DNA of 64,000 nucleotides from Bacteroidota bacterium (GTDB lineage Bacteria; Bacteroidota; Bacteroidia; NS11-12g; UBA955): NCBI GenBank assembly GCA_024103355.1, contig JAGFIU010000024.1, positions 1 to 64,000 of the forward strand, read 5' to 3'. Shown piece by piece: positions 34,274 to 44,147 of this stretch (position 1 is its first letter; each line of letters starts with the position of its first letter). The notes under the pieces were generated by a model. It saw only the letters and a program-made list of their open reading frames with translations, ran no database searches and was not told where the DNA came from. The position numbers and the translations under genes were made by a program.

Positions 34274-35674
34274 TTATTTAATTTTAATTACTTGAGCCAT
34301 CATTTCCGCATCACATACCAGTTTTTCCCCTACCCAAGCTCTTCCTCTCATTTGACATATTCCTCTACGAACGGGTTCTGTTAATTCAAGTTTAAGGATC
34401 AGGGTATCTCCCGGGACTACTTTATCTTTGAATCTGGCATTATCAATTTTAAGAAAATAGGTGCCGTAATTTTCGGGGTCTTCTTTATCACCAAGAATCA
34501 AAATTCCACCGGCTTGTGCCATGGTTTCTACTAACAATACACCCGGATAAATAGGGTCTCCGGGGAAATGTCCTTGAAAAAAATATTGATCTGCAGTAAT
34601 ATTCTTTACAGCAATTACAGAAGTTGAATCCATCCTTAGAACTTTATCAACCAACAAAAAAGGGTGCTTATGTGGCAATATTTTTATAATATCTTTGTGT
34701 TCAAATAGTGGCTTATCGGAGGGGTTATAATAAGGAACTTCTGTTAATGCTTTCTTTTCAATGCGCTTCATCTCGGTTTTAATTTTTTTTGCAAAAGCGA
34801 CATTGGAAGCATGTCCGGGTCTGGCAGCCATAATTTGTGCTTTGAGTGGTTTGCCTACTAATGCCAAATCACCAATTAAATCAAGCAGTTTGTGTCGTGC
34901 AGGTTCATTTTGAAATCTCAAATCAAGATTATTTAAAATTCCTTCGCTCTTAACCTCAATTTTTTCTTTGTTAAACAGTTTGGCAAGATTATCAAGTTCT
35001 TGTTGTTCTACAGGTCTGTCAACAATTACAATGGCGTTATCAAGGCTGCCACCCTTTACAAGATTAGCTTTTGCCATTGCTTCAATTTCATGTAAAAAGC
35101 AGAAAGTTCTGCATGGGCTAATTTCTTTTCTGAATTCTTTGAGTCCGGTAATGGTTGCGTGTTGTGTTCCCAAAATGTGAGAGTTATAATCAACCATAAC
35201 TGTCAATCGATAGCTGTCCAGAGGCATTGCTACCATCTCAACTTTGTTGTTAGAGTCGTTATAATGGATGTTTTGTGGGATTTCAAAATACTCCCTCTCC
35301 TCTGTCAGTTCGACAATCCCAACCTTGTCAACAGCTTCAACCAAAAGCTTCGCACTTCCGTCTAGGATGGGACATTCAGGACCGTCAATCTCTATTAAGC
35401 AATTGTCAATTTCTAGTCCGACCAATGCTGCAAGAGTGTGCTCAATGGTAGCAACACGTGCTCCATTTTGTTCTAGAGTAGTACCTCTTGCGGTTTCTAC
35501 AACTAAGTCGCAATCCGCGTCAATTGTTGGCTGTCCGGGCAAATCAATTCGTCTAAATTTATATCCAAAGTTTGCTTCTGCTTGATTTAAAGTAAGGGTT
35601 GCATCTTTTCCTGTATGCAATCCTATTCCCGATACCGTCACTCTTCCAGCAATTGTCGTTTGTTTTTGATTCAT
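34274..35674 (-). CDS. lpxC-fabZ: Bifunctional LpxC deacetylase / FabZ dehydratase
   Basis: 466 residues. The N-terminal LpxC domain (1-305) keeps the zinc ligands His79 (IEHTLAAL), His261 and Asp265 (RHKLLDLIGD) that match the E. coli positions 79, 238 and 242 in order. The C-terminal FabZ domain (320-466) has HPFLLVDKV, the catalytic His369 in GHFPG and Glu383 in LVETMAQAGG. LpxC commits UDP-acyl-GlcNAc to lipid A; FabZ dehydrates 3-hydroxyacyl-ACP, competing for LpxA's acyl donor. The fusion is characteristic of Bacteroidota. It overlaps lpxD by one base (TAATG). Confidence 0.96.
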   Translation of the reverse strand: MNQKQTTIAGRVTVSGIGLHTGKDATLTLNQAEANFGYKFRRIDLPGQPTIDADCDLVVETARGTTLEQNGARVATIEHTLAALVGLEIDNCLIEIDGPECPILDGSAKLLVEAVDKVGIVELTEEREYFEIPQNIHYNDSNNKVEMVAMPLDSYRLTVMVDYNSHILGTQHATITGLKEFRKEISPCRTFCFLHEIEAMAKANLVKGGSLDNAIVIVDRPVEQQELDNLAKLFNKEKIEVKSEGILNNLDLRFQNEPARHKLLDLIGDLALVGKPLKAQIMAARPGHASNVAFAKKIKTEMKRIEKKALTEVPYYNPSDKPLFEHKDIIKILPHKHPFLLVDKVLRMDSTSVIAVKNITADQYFFQGHFPGDPIYPGVLLVETMAQAGGILILGDKEDPENYGTYFLKIDNARFKDKVVPGDTLILKLELTEPVRRGICQMRGRAWVGEKLVCDAEMMAQVIKIK

Positions 35675-36729
35675 TATTTTTTAGTAGTAAGTTCTTTAAT
35701 TAAATATTCTAAAAGCCTGACCCGTTCTTCAAGCTTTGGAAGGTTCCTTGTGATTACCATAGCCTTTAGATTGTCTTTTAATGGGACTACCGGAGTCCCC
35801 ATCCAATCTTTGCCTTCCTCTCTGATTGAAGCAGGGACTCCTGATTGTGCTCCAAATCTTGATTTGTCTGCAATTTGAATGTGTCCTGCAAACCCCACTT
35901 GGCCTCCAACCATACAATGATTACCAATAGAAGTGCTTCCTGAAACACCTGATTGTCCGGCAATAACAGTATGCTTACCAATCCTGACATTATGAGCAAT
36001 ATGAACAAGGTTATCTAATTTAGTTCCATCTTCAATACGAGTTTCGCCTAAAGTAGCCCTATCAATTGTACAATTAGCACCAATCTCAACATTATTGCCA
36101 ATAACAACCTTACCCACCTGCGGGATTTTTGCGTACGACCCATCGGGCATGGGAGCATGTCCAAAACCGTCAGACCCGATTACTGCTCCCGAATGAATAA
36201 TACAATTATCCCCGATTTCAGTATCAGAGTATAGCGACACCCCTGGATAGATGACAGTATTTTTGCCTACTTTCACATTATTTCCAACAAAAACATGGGG
36301 ATAAATTTGTACATCCTCAGATAAATAAACCCCTTCTGATATATAGCTAAATGAGCCAATATAGCATGATGAGTGTATAATTGCACTATTATGAATATTT
36401 GAATAATCTTCGATTCCGCTCTTAAATTGTAGTGGATTGAAAAATTTATCCAGCACCATACAAAAAGCGAGATAGGGATCTGATGTCCTTATGAGGGTGA
36501 TTCCTTCAGGATAATCGCTTATCTGCAAATCCTTATGAACTATTACTGCTCCTGCACTTGTAGAGCTTAATTTCTGAATATATTTTGGATTTGAAATAAA
36601 AGACAATTGAGTGGGAGTAGCTTCATCAATACCGGCAACTCCGGATACTCTCCAGTCTGTTTTTCCTTGGGGTATTCCACCGATAAGTGATACTATGTCT
36701 TCAATTGTCGGGTTGTGCATATAGGGCAC
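35674..36729 (-). CDS. lpxD: UDP-3-O-(3-hydroxyacyl)glucosamine N-acyltransferase LpxD
   Basis: 351 residues: an N-terminal uridine-binding domain (1-100, with FISNPKYIQKL), the beta-helix of hexapeptide repeats (about 105-310) with GSDGFGHAPMPDGSYAKIPQ and the catalytic histidine in VHIAHNVRIG, and a C-terminal helix (about 325-351). LpxD adds the second acyl chain to the lipid A precursor. It is the first gene of the lipid A operon and is divergent from the phosphoethanolamine transferase gene across a 157-base gap in which I see no clear minus-strand -7 box. Confidence 0.95.
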   Translation of the reverse strand: MPYMHNPTIEDIVSLIGGIPQGKTDWRVSGVAGIDEATPTQLSFISNPKYIQKLSSTSAGAVIVHKDLQISDYPEGITLIRTSDPYLAFCMVLDKFFNPLQFKSGIEDYSNIHNSAIIHSSCYIGSFSYISEGVYLSEDVQIYPHVFVGNNVKVGKNTVIYPGVSLYSDTEIGDNCIIHSGAVIGSDGFGHAPMPDGSYAKIPQVGKVVIGNNVEIGANCTIDRATLGETRIEDGTKLDNLVHIAHNVRIGKHTVIAGQSGVSGSTSIGNHCMVGGQVGFAGHIQIADKSRFGAQSGVPASIREEGKDWMGTPVVPLKDNLKAMVITRNLPKLEERVRLLEYLIKELTTKK

Positions 36730-36831
36730 GAAAATAATAGATTAGAAATGAATTTTACAGAATTCATAGTGTTAAATTCATAGTTCTTGCGATTAGACAC
36801 ATTTATATGAGTTAGATATAGAAGAATCTTA

Positions 36832-36839
36832 TAGTTTTG
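36832..36839 (+). promoter_or_regulatory. -7 box of the phosphoethanolamine transferase operon
   Basis: TAGTTTTG followed by CGCACC, a TAnnTTTG match with the GC patch, 47 bases before the ATG at 36887. No -33 match. Confidence 0.4.
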
Positions 36840-36886
36840 CGCACCTCTTAGCACAGCATTATTGATAACAAAAGCACAAATCAGGA

Positions 36887-38620
36887 ATGTCGTTTATAGT
36901 CAAATATAGTTACTTTCTTCTATTATACCCCATTTTTGTATTATGGTATGTAGTTTCACAAGATTCATCAGAACATTTCATGCCAGAAAGACTTATTTTT
37001 CTTCACTCACTACTTTTCTCTTTTGCATATTTTATTCCTTTCAAGTTTATCAAATCAGCATATTTAATAATCATTTATCTGCTTAGTTTGGTTGTAATTT
37101 TCTTTGAGGCAGGCTATGTTCATCTATATAAAGACGAATTAACTTCTTCGGTTGTATTTATCTTATTGGAAACAAATACATCAGAGGCTAGTGAATACCT
37201 TCAAGTCTATTTTACAGCACCCATTGTACGGCTATTACTCATTTTCCTGATTCCATCATTATTTATTTTGTTTTGGGTTGTTAGAGCGATTTATCGCTAT
37301 CCAAAATCATCTTATGGGGATGACTTCAACAGATTGCGCAAATTAATATTCAACTTAAAAAAGAATACAAATCAACTTAAGCCGAATCTTGCAAAAAGAA
37401 TATACGGATATTTATCAAAACACAGCATTTTTTTTAGGCGCATGATTTCCGCTGGTTTTTTTTTATTAGCAACTTTGATTTACCTCAATGCAGGTCATTT
37501 CAGACATCATATTCTCTACGAATTGTATGATGGTTATGAGCAATATCAGCAGGAGATAAAGAAATATTCAGACTTTTTAGGTAACTCTGAAAAAAGTCCA
37601 TTTATAAGTTCCGTCTTAAAAGACGATAATTCTCAAAATAAAACTTTACTCATTATCATCGGTGAGTCGACAACTAGACACCATATGGGAATTTATGGTT
37701 ATTATCGAAATACAACTCCCAATCTTAAAGCATTGGGAGAGCACGTCTTACTCTTTAACGATGTCATAAGCCCTCATTCCCACACGATTGAATCATTAGA
37801 AAAGGTACTCACATTTGGCTCAACTGCATCACCTGAAGATAAGTACAAGGGAACAATTATTCAACTTGCTCAAGCAGCAGGTTACAAAACATACTGGATT
37901 TCAAACCAAAGCCCTATAGGTCTCTATGAAACACTGCTAACCATGATAGCTAAAACAGCAGATCTTTCATATTTTACGAATATGGGTAGTCACACTGAGA
38001 AAGAATCATATAGGAAAGAGTCTTATGATGAGAAACTTTTCCCTTTTATCGAAAATGCCTTAAAGGACTCTGAACCCAAAAAGATAATTTTTGTTCATCT
38101 ATATGGGACGCATGCACTATATAGTGCACGATACCCGAAAAATTTTGAAATCTTTAAAGACAATCCTCGGACTGATTATCCCTCTGAGCGAGCCATAGAT
38201 GCCATCAATACATATGATAATGCCGTTGCTTATAATGATTATGTTGTGAGCCATATTATAAACCTTCTTAAACAACACTCACACAAAGAAGATAAAAATC
38301 AATTAATCTATTTTTCTGATCACGGAGAAGATGTATTTCAATCTATGAACTTTGAAGGCCATACAGAATCTGTGGGCTCATACCCAATGTTTGAAATCCC
38401 ATTTATTTACTGGACAAATCAACCCAAAGTTCTTAAAGCATATAGTAAATACAAAAACAGGAGCTATATGATTGATAATTTCATCTATTCTGTTTCTGAC
38501 TTATTGGATATTCAATTTGAAGGCAGAGATGACACGAAAAGCCTTTTTAGTCCTTACTATGTACCGCAAGAAAGAATTGTGAAACGGTCTATTGATTATG
38601 ACAAAGAAATAAAGCCATGA
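36887..38620 (+). CDS. Phosphoethanolamine transferase (CptA/EptC-like)
   Basis: 577 residues: about five membrane helices in the first 210 residues, then a periplasmic sulfatase-fold domain. The nucleophile is predicted to be Thr262 in GESTTRHHMGIYGYYRNTTPN; metal-ligand regions include DVISPHSHT, HLYGTHALYSARYP and FSDHGEDVF. The family moves phosphoethanolamine from phosphatidylethanolamine to lipid A, core sugars or other periplasmic glycans, often lowering sensitivity to cationic peptides. It is divergent from the lpx operon and overlaps the next gene by four bases (ATGA). The acceptor is unknown; the match is closer to CptA/EptC-type than to EptA. Confidence 0.85.
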   Translation: MSFIVKYSYFLLLYPIFVLWYVVSQDSSEHFMPERLIFLHSLLFSFAYFIPFKFIKSAYLIIIYLLSLVVIFFEAGYVHLYKDELTSSVVFILLETNTSEASEYLQVYFTAPIVRLLLIFLIPSLFILFWVVRAIYRYPKSSYGDDFNRLRKLIFNLKKNTNQLKPNLAKRIYGYLSKHSIFFRRMISAGFFLLATLIYLNAGHFRHHILYELYDGYEQYQQEIKKYSDFLGNSEKSPFISSVLKDDNSQNKTLLIIIGESTTRHHMGIYGYYRNTTPNLKALGEHVLLFNDVISPHSHTIESLEKVLTFGSTASPEDKYKGTIIQLAQAAGYKTYWISNQSPIGLYETLLTMIAKTADLSYFTNMGSHTEKESYRKESYDEKLFPFIENALKDSEPKKIIFVHLYGTHALYSARYPKNFEIFKDNPRTDYPSERAIDAINTYDNAVAYNDYVVSHIINLLKQHSHKEDKNQLIYFSDHGEDVFQSMNFEGHTESVGSYPMFEIPFIYWTNQPKVLKAYSKYKNRSYMIDNFIYSVSDLLDIQFEGRDDTKSLFSPYYVPQERIVKRSIDYDKEIKP

Positions 38621-39414
38621 ACAAAAGAAGAATTTTCATCATTCTATTTTTAATAGTATTAAGTATTGTTATATATGCATCGAATATATACATACACCGT
38701 AAGCTTGATAGGATAATAGCTTCAGGTGAACTGATACAGAAGTACTATGAAAAAGTAATAAAAGATAAAATATGGGTACATCGCGTCAATAGTATTGAAA
38801 GACTGAAAGAAACCGCACCTTTGTATAGCGGTGTTGAGGTAGATATTCTTTATATACCTGAGAAAGCTAATTTTGATGTGTCACATCCTCCGGCAGGTTC
38901 AACCGGAGTTACATTGTATAATTTTATTAAATCCAATCCAAATAAGAGTACACACTATTGGTTGGATCTCAAAAACTTAGACAGTACTGTTTCTGCAGGA
39001 GCATTAAGTCGTCTTTTATCAATATGCAAAGACTTATCAATCAACAAAGATTTCTTCATAATAGAGTCCGATAATCCCAAAGAACTTAAAGTTTTTTCTG
39101 ACTCAGGATTTAAGACAAGTTACTATTTGCATTATCCGGGATTGTACACTCTTTCGGAGGCTGAATTACTAACACAATTAAGTATAATCAAGGGGAATAT
39201 GAAATATTATACAACTTATATATCTTCACCCTTTCACGACTACGAGATACTAAAGCAATATTTTCCGGAGAAAGAAAAGTTGTTATGGATGGCAGAAAGT
39301 AAACTCAAGTTTAGAGATGAATTGCAAAAGAGTTTATATGCACTTAAGGTAGCGAGTGACCCAAAAGTAAAAGTGATACTATATTGGGCTGAAATGAAAG
39401 CTGAGATTTTGTAG
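38617..39414 (+). CDS. Membrane-anchored FAM151/GDPD-like protein
   Basis: 265 residues: one N-terminal membrane helix (residues 5-22) and then a domain facing the periplasm. The residue pattern follows glycerophosphodiester phosphodiesterase-like TIM barrels of the FAM151/menorin type: WVHRVNS (His55), GVEVDI (Glu74, Asp76), VSHPP (His90) and WLDLK (Asp117, Lys119). The HPP form and the order match FAM151 better than classical GDPD enzymes. If active it may cleave a phosphodiester such as a head group or glycan decoration. It is co-translated (ATGA overlap) with the phosphoethanolamine transferase, so a shared substrate is plausible but not shown. Confidence 0.65.
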   Translation: MNKRRIFIILFLIVLSIVIYASNIYIHRKLDRIIASGELIQKYYEKVIKDKIWVHRVNSIERLKETAPLYSGVEVDILYIPEKANFDVSHPPAGSTGVTLYNFIKSNPNKSTHYWLDLKNLDSTVSAGALSRLLSICKDLSINKDFFIIESDNPKELKVFSDSGFKTSYYLHYPGLYTLSEAELLTQLSIIKGNMKYYTTYISSPFHDYEILKQYFPEKEKLLWMAESKLKFRDELQKSLYALKVASDPKVKVILYWAEMKAEIL

Positions 39415-39440
39415 CATCACTCCTATGTTAACGGTCCGGA

Positions 39441-40397
39441 TTAAAATAATTTTTGAATTATTTGCTCTATAGAAATTCCATCAGACTCTGCTTTATAATT
39501 TTTAACTATTCTATGTCTTAGAACATTGAATGCAACAGCTTGAATATCCTCTATATCAGGAGAGATTTTACCTCTAATAAGAGCATTGCATTTTGCTCCT
39601 AAAACCAAATATTGACCGGCTCTAGGTCCTGCACCATAAGAAATATATTCTTTGATGAGATCAGGAGCTTTTGTGTTCATAGGTCTCGTTTTTGCAACTA
39701 AAGACACTGCATATTCAATAACATTGTCTGCTATAGGAACTTGTCGGACAAGAGATTGAAACTCAATAATTTTATCAGTATTTGCAATCTTGCTAACACT
39801 AATCTGCTTCTCAGATGTGGTTTCTTTAATTATTTTGATTTCATCATCAAAAACGGGATAATCCAAAACAATATTAAACATAAATCTATCCAACTGTGCT
39901 TCAGGCAATGGATACGTACCTTCTTGTTCAATAGGATTTTGAGTTGCGAGTACAAAAAAAGGAAGTGGCAGATTGTATGTTTTTCCTGCTGTAGTAACGC
40001 TTTTTTCTTGCATAGCCTCCAACAGAGCTGCCTGAGTTTTGGGAGGAGTTCTATTTATTTCATCTGCTAAAACAATGTTTGCAAAAATGGGTCCTTTGAT
40101 ATACTTAAAAGCCCTATTCGAGTCCAAAATCTCTGAGCCTGTAATATCAGATGGCATAAGGTCGGGTGTAAACTGAACTCTATTAAAACTCAAATCCAAG
40201 GCTTCAGCGATAGTTTTAATCAACAATGTTTTTGCCAAGCCGGGGACGCCAACCAAAAGACAATGTCCATTACTAAAAAGTGACGTTAACACTGCATCAA
40301 CTGCATCATCTTGTCCAATAATCACTTTGCTTATTTCACGTTTCAGACCAAGCACTGTCTGAGAAAATTCTTTTGCTAATTCAACCTTATTTGTCAT
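39441..40397 (-). CDS. MoxR-family AAA+ ATPase
   Basis: 318 residues. Walker A is GVPGLAKT (50-57), followed by the MoxR segments FNRVQFTPDLMPSDITG, PIFANIVLADEINRTPPKTQ (Walker B LADE) and ATQNPIEQEGTYPLPEAQLDRF, and a helical lid domain with YGAGPRAGQYLVLGAK. MoxR proteins act as chaperone ATPases, normally with VWA- or DUF58-domain partners encoded beside them. No such partner lies in the window, as the next gene is convergent. It follows the SurA-like gene by 2 bases in the periplasmic folding operon. Confidence 0.93.
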   Translation of the reverse strand: MTNKVELAKEFSQTVLGLKREISKVIIGQDDAVDAVLTSLFSNGHCLLVGVPGLAKTLLIKTIAEALDLSFNRVQFTPDLMPSDITGSEILDSNRAFKYIKGPIFANIVLADEINRTPPKTQAALLEAMQEKSVTTAGKTYNLPLPFFVLATQNPIEQEGTYPLPEAQLDRFMFNIVLDYPVFDDEIKIIKETTSEKQISVSKIANTDKIIEFQSLVRQVPIADNVIEYAVSLVAKTRPMNTKAPDLIKEYISYGAGPRAGQYLVLGAKCNALIRGKISPDIEDIQAVAFNVLRHRIVKNYKAESDGISIEQIIQKLF

Positions 40398-40399
40398 TA

Positions 40400-41779
40400 T
40401 TATTTGCTCGATTTATTTTTCCATTTAGCAATAAAATCACATTCAATATATTCATCGTTAATATCAAGATGCATATTATCAATTTTTTTCATTACCCACT
40501 GACTCATTACTGTCTTGCGCTTACTTTCAAGAGCATCATATTGAATTCTTGGATAGTCGTCCTTTAAATTTGCCGGGTGAGGTAAAATTTCGTTCTTCAA
40601 ATAAAATAATCGAACCCCTTTGGTTCCGTCAGGCAAATCAATCACTTCAGATTGAGAAATCTCACCTGGTTTCATTTTTGAGATAATTGAAAGCATTTGT
40701 TTATCAAGGTACTCAACAGATATTTTTGTCGAACCGGTTTGAGGGTCATTAAACATTCCACAAGTTTTTTGTGTTTCTTCATCTTCAGAGAAAAGTGTTG
40801 CTAACTCACAAAAGTTCAAAGAATCATTTAAATAGAGGTTGCGAATACTATCTGAGAATGTAATTGCATCTTGAATATCATAAGATGTTAATTTTGGTCT
40901 AATTAAAATATGGAGACACTCGACTCTATCACCATTTCTTTCAACAAGTTTAATAATATGATATCCAAACTTGGTTTCAATAACCGGAGAAATACTGTCT
41001 TTTTGAAGTTTAAATGCAGCTCTTTCAAATTCAGGTACCATATCTCCTCTTCCAAACTCACCCAAACTACCTCCTCTTTCGGCAGTATATCTATCATCGC
41101 TGTAGAGTCGCGCCATTCTGCCAAAGTCTTCTCCTTTCAAAACTATGTCATCTCTAATTTTTTTAATTGATGCCAAGGCATACTCTTTTGCTAGGTCTGA
41201 AGCTTTAGGTTTTATAATAATTTGTCCGATTTCAAATTCAGCCATAATCAATGGTACACTATCCTTAGGGATGTTATTAAAATATTCTCTCACCTCGCTT
41301 GGACTCACTTTTAGGTCTCCGGTAATTGTTGATTCCATTGACCTAGACAACAATTGCTGTCTCATCTTAGGTCTCATTTCTTTTTTATATTCAGCGATAG
41401 ATTTGCCAAGATACTCCTCGAGTTTTTTCTCTCCACCCATTTGTGCTGCAAAATACCCTATTCTTCGGTTAAGTTCATCTTCAACCTGCTCATCTGATAA
41501 TGGGAGGCTGTCAAGTTCTGCTTGATGAATCATCAACTTTCTTTTGAGTAATTCTTCAAATATTCTGCATTTCATTTCTTCGGTAACTTCGGTTCCGCCT
41601 TGCTTAATCTGTTCAACTTCTGATTCCAATTCGCTCCTAAGAATTACTTGGTCACCGACAACTGCAAGTACAAAATCTACCAGTTGACGAGGTTGATTCT
41701 GTGCTTCAGTATCAATGATATATGAATACAATGTGATTAGAAGTAATATTCTAAAAGCAATCTTTTTCAATTTAGCCAT
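40400..41779 (-). CDS. SurA-like peptidyl-prolyl isomerase
   Basis: 459 residues: export signal (FRILLLITLYSYIIDTEAQ), a SurA-type N-terminal chaperone domain (about 30-165, starting VDFVLAVVGDQVILRSELE) and parvulin domains. The first (about 175-285) is well conserved, with YSDDRYTAERGGSLGEFGRGDMVPEFE and KFGYHIIKLVE; a second, more diverged one follows (about 285-390, ECLHILI). SurA helps outer-membrane proteins fold and cross the periplasm. It overlaps the upstream lipoprotein gene by 13 bases, so the two are co-translated. Confidence 0.9.
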   Translation of the reverse strand: MAKLKKIAFRILLLITLYSYIIDTEAQNQPRQLVDFVLAVVGDQVILRSELESEVEQIKQGGTEVTEEMKCRIFEELLKRKLMIHQAELDSLPLSDEQVEDELNRRIGYFAAQMGGEKKLEEYLGKSIAEYKKEMRPKMRQQLLSRSMESTITGDLKVSPSEVREYFNNIPKDSVPLIMAEFEIGQIIIKPKASDLAKEYALASIKKIRDDIVLKGEDFGRMARLYSDDRYTAERGGSLGEFGRGDMVPEFERAAFKLQKDSISPVIETKFGYHIIKLVERNGDRVECLHILIRPKLTSYDIQDAITFSDSIRNLYLNDSLNFCELATLFSEDEETQKTCGMFNDPQTGSTKISVEYLDKQMLSIISKMKPGEISQSEVIDLPDGTKGVRLFYLKNEILPHPANLKDDYPRIQYDALESKRKTVMSQWVMKKIDNMHLDINDEYIECDFIAKWKNKSSK

Positions 41780-42633
41780 ATTTTAATTTTCCCGGATTTG
41801 TATGCATCTTCAAGCATTCCTTTGCGTTTATCTTCTATATATTGAGCTTTCCTCTGCATAATTATATATTTCTTAATGTTGTCCGATTCAAATTCCAGAG
41901 GTGTTATATTGTCCTTTGTTTTGAAATCAATAAAATTGACAAGATAAATATATCCTCCTTCTTCTAATTCAACATAACGATTGTTCTGTAAAAAACGTTC
42001 TTGGTTATAATTTGAAGAAATCGGGATTTCTCTTAATACATCATCAAAATACAACCATGTGTTATCTAAAAAGAAATTATCGGCTTTAGTTTCTGCAAAT
42101 ATTCTGAGCAGGCTATCATTTGTAGGTGTAGTGTTCTTAACAAGTATTCTAACCTTATTAATTTCCTTTGTTGACAGAGTTCTACTTATCTTGATATAAC
42201 GTATTTTCACTATATTTTTCCTCAATTGAAAGTTGTCTTTATTATTTTCATAATAGATTTTGATTGCACTATCGGAAACAACAGTATCGGAATAGTTATC
42301 CAGCCATTTTCTTTCTAGTTCGTAAATCATCAAATTGCGTCTATATTCTTCAATAATATCGTTCAATTGTGATTCATCATCCCCAATTGTTTCTTTTGCA
42401 TTTTGCAGGAAGAATTGTTCTTTTGACCATTTCTCTATATAATATCGGAGCTTAGTTGCGCTGTCTCCTTCTAGGTTTAGGCTTAACTTATCTTTCGGAA
42501 TATCTTCAAGATACAATTCAGCTTCGCCAACCTTCGCTAAAAGTCTTTTATTATTCTTTATGGAAAAATTATCACAGCTTGAAACTATGAAAAGCACACA
42601 GATAGTTATAATGGGAATGCCCCCTTTCATCAT
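41767..42633 (-). CDS. SurA-related periplasmic lipoprotein
   Basis: 288 residues with a lipobox (FIVSSC, Cys near residue 20), then a helical SurA/PpiC N-domain-like part: VGEAELYLEDIPK, a charged helix with IEKWSKEQFFLQNAKE, and DSAIKIYYENNKDNFQLRKNIVKIRYIKI, the usual lead into a parvulin domain. The parvulin part itself is poorly conserved, so isomerase activity is doubtful and a chaperone role is likelier. It starts with two ATG codons (42633, 42630) directly after a -7-like box. First gene of the unit that continues with the SurA-like and MoxR genes. Confidence 0.75.
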   Translation of the reverse strand: MMKGGIPIITICVLFIVSSCDNFSIKNNKRLLAKVGEAELYLEDIPKDKLSLNLEGDSATKLRYYIEKWSKEQFFLQNAKETIGDDESQLNDIIEEYRRNLMIYELERKWLDNYSDTVVSDSAIKIYYENNKDNFQLRKNIVKIRYIKISRTLSTKEINKVRILVKNTTPTNDSLLRIFAETKADNFFLDNTWLYFDDVLREIPISSNYNQERFLQNNRYVELEEGGYIYLVNFIDFKTKDNITPLEFESDNIKKYIIMQRKAQYIEDKRKGMLEDAYKSGKIKIWLN

Positions 42634-42634
42634 T

Positions 42635-42642
42635 CAAAAATA
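42635..42642 (-). promoter_or_regulatory. -7 box abutting the SurA-related lipoprotein start
   Basis: Minus strand TATTTTTG ends one base before the first ATG (42633). Transcription from it would begin at or inside the tandem ATG codons, giving a leaderless mRNA. No well-spaced -33. Confidence 0.35.
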
Positions 42643-42700
42643 AAACAATCATTCATGTTATAAGTTACTATTGCTACATAAATGAGGAGGGCAAAATTAA

Positions 42701-44050
42701 TTAATAACTATGAAACATTATCATAAAACCGTATCCAACCAGATAACCAATCAATGCTAACCAAGATATTTTTTTCAGATACCAGAAGAAAGATATCTTT
42801 TCCATTCCCATAGCGACAACGCCTGCGGCTGAGCCAATAATAAGCATACTTCCACCTGTACCGGCAGCAAAAGCAATGAAATGCCAAATATGTTGATCTA
42901 TTGGGAAATCAAACATCCCCATACTTGCAGCAACTAATGGTACATTGTCTATAACAGCTGAAGCTGCACCTAAGATAAAAATAAATAGTTCATTAGGCAT
43001 AACTTGTTGCACATCTTGCCCGAGAGAATATATAAGTCCTAATGACTCTAATCCTGCAACTACCATCAAGATTCCTAAGAAGAACAAAACTGATGGCATT
43101 TCGACTCTTGACAAAGCTCTTGCAGTGGGAGACTTATGGTGTTCTGCTTGTTCCAATATATTTAGTCCGGACTTTTTTTGTTTTGAGTTAAATAGTTCAG
43201 CAAATATTGATACTATGGTAAATGAAAGCATCATTCCAATATAGGGTGGAAGATGTGTAACTGATTTGAAAATCGGAACAAAAATTATCATACCCAAGCC
43301 AAGAAAGAGCATTGGTTTGCTATATTTTGAGGGATCCGGCTCAGGATTATTTTCAAAAGTACCTTTAAATGCAGGTAAAAAACTTCCTATAATAAGCGGG
43401 ACAATGATACATAATACGCTCGGTATCACCAAATATTCAATTAATTTTACTGTTGTAACTTTCTTTCCTATCCAAAGCATTGTAGTTGTAACATCACCTA
43501 TAGGTGTCCATGCTCCACCGGCATTTGCGGCTATAATAATGAAACCGGCATACCAAATTCTATCACTATTTTCAGGTATTAACTTCCTTAGTATTGTGAT
43601 TAAGACTATGGTAGCCGTCAAATTATCAATAATGGCAGATAAAAAGAAAGCCAAAATCGAAATAACCCATAGAAGCGTTCTTTTATTATTTGTTTTTATA
43701 AATCCTTTAACTGAACTAAACCCATTAAAATAATCTATTAATTCCACTATTGACATTGCTCCAATCAAGAAAATCAATATTTCTGAGGTCTTACCAAAAT
43801 GGTGGAGTAGAGTTTCTCCCAAGGTATGCTCCTTCATTTCCGGGGTGAAACTCGAAAACCCATCTAAGATTTTACCCTTTGTGGAATCAAACCATTGAGG
43901 GATATTGTCAAGACCAAGTGCAATAACAGTCCATACAAGAACCATCATTAATAATGCAGGAACTAACTTGTCAATTTTAAGGCTATGTTCCATTGTAATA
44001 GCCGCGTAACCAATGATAAAAATGATTACGATTAATAAAGATATAGACAT
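42701..44050 (-). CDS. nhaD: NhaD-type sodium/proton antiporter
   Basis: 449 residues, about eleven to twelve membrane helices, of the arsenite/citrate/antiporter (IT) superfamily. NhaD-like segments are present: the conserved SAIIDNLTATIVLITIL early and SAVIDNVPLVAASMGMF late (the paired DN motifs in the two repeats), IIAANAGGAWTPIGDVTTTMLW, and AAGTGGSMLIIGSAAGV near the C-terminus. It exports Na+ in exchange for H+, giving salt and alkali tolerance. It lies between the long PpiC gene and the SurA-related operon in the same direction. No link to protein folding is evident. Confidence 0.9.
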   Translation of the reverse strand: MSISLLIVIIFIIGYAAITMEHSLKIDKLVPALLMMVLVWTVIALGLDNIPQWFDSTKGKILDGFSSFTPEMKEHTLGETLLHHFGKTSEILIFLIGAMSIVELIDYFNGFSSVKGFIKTNNKRTLLWVISILAFFLSAIIDNLTATIVLITILRKLIPENSDRIWYAGFIIIAANAGGAWTPIGDVTTTMLWIGKKVTTVKLIEYLVIPSVLCIIVPLIIGSFLPAFKGTFENNPEPDPSKYSKPMLFLGLGMIIFVPIFKSVTHLPPYIGMMLSFTIVSIFAELFNSKQKKSGLNILEQAEHHKSPTARALSRVEMPSVLFFLGILMVVAGLESLGLIYSLGQDVQQVMPNELFIFILGAASAVIDNVPLVAASMGMFDFPIDQHIWHFIAFAAGTGGSMLIIGSAAGVVAMGMEKISFFWYLKKISWLALIGYLVGYGFMIMFHSY

Positions 44051-44147
44051 AGAATTTGATATTAAACGGGTGCGAACTTAAATGATTTATCCAATAAATT
44101 ACTATGCTATATAGAAGAGTTTTTTTCTTCCGAAAAATAAATATAAG

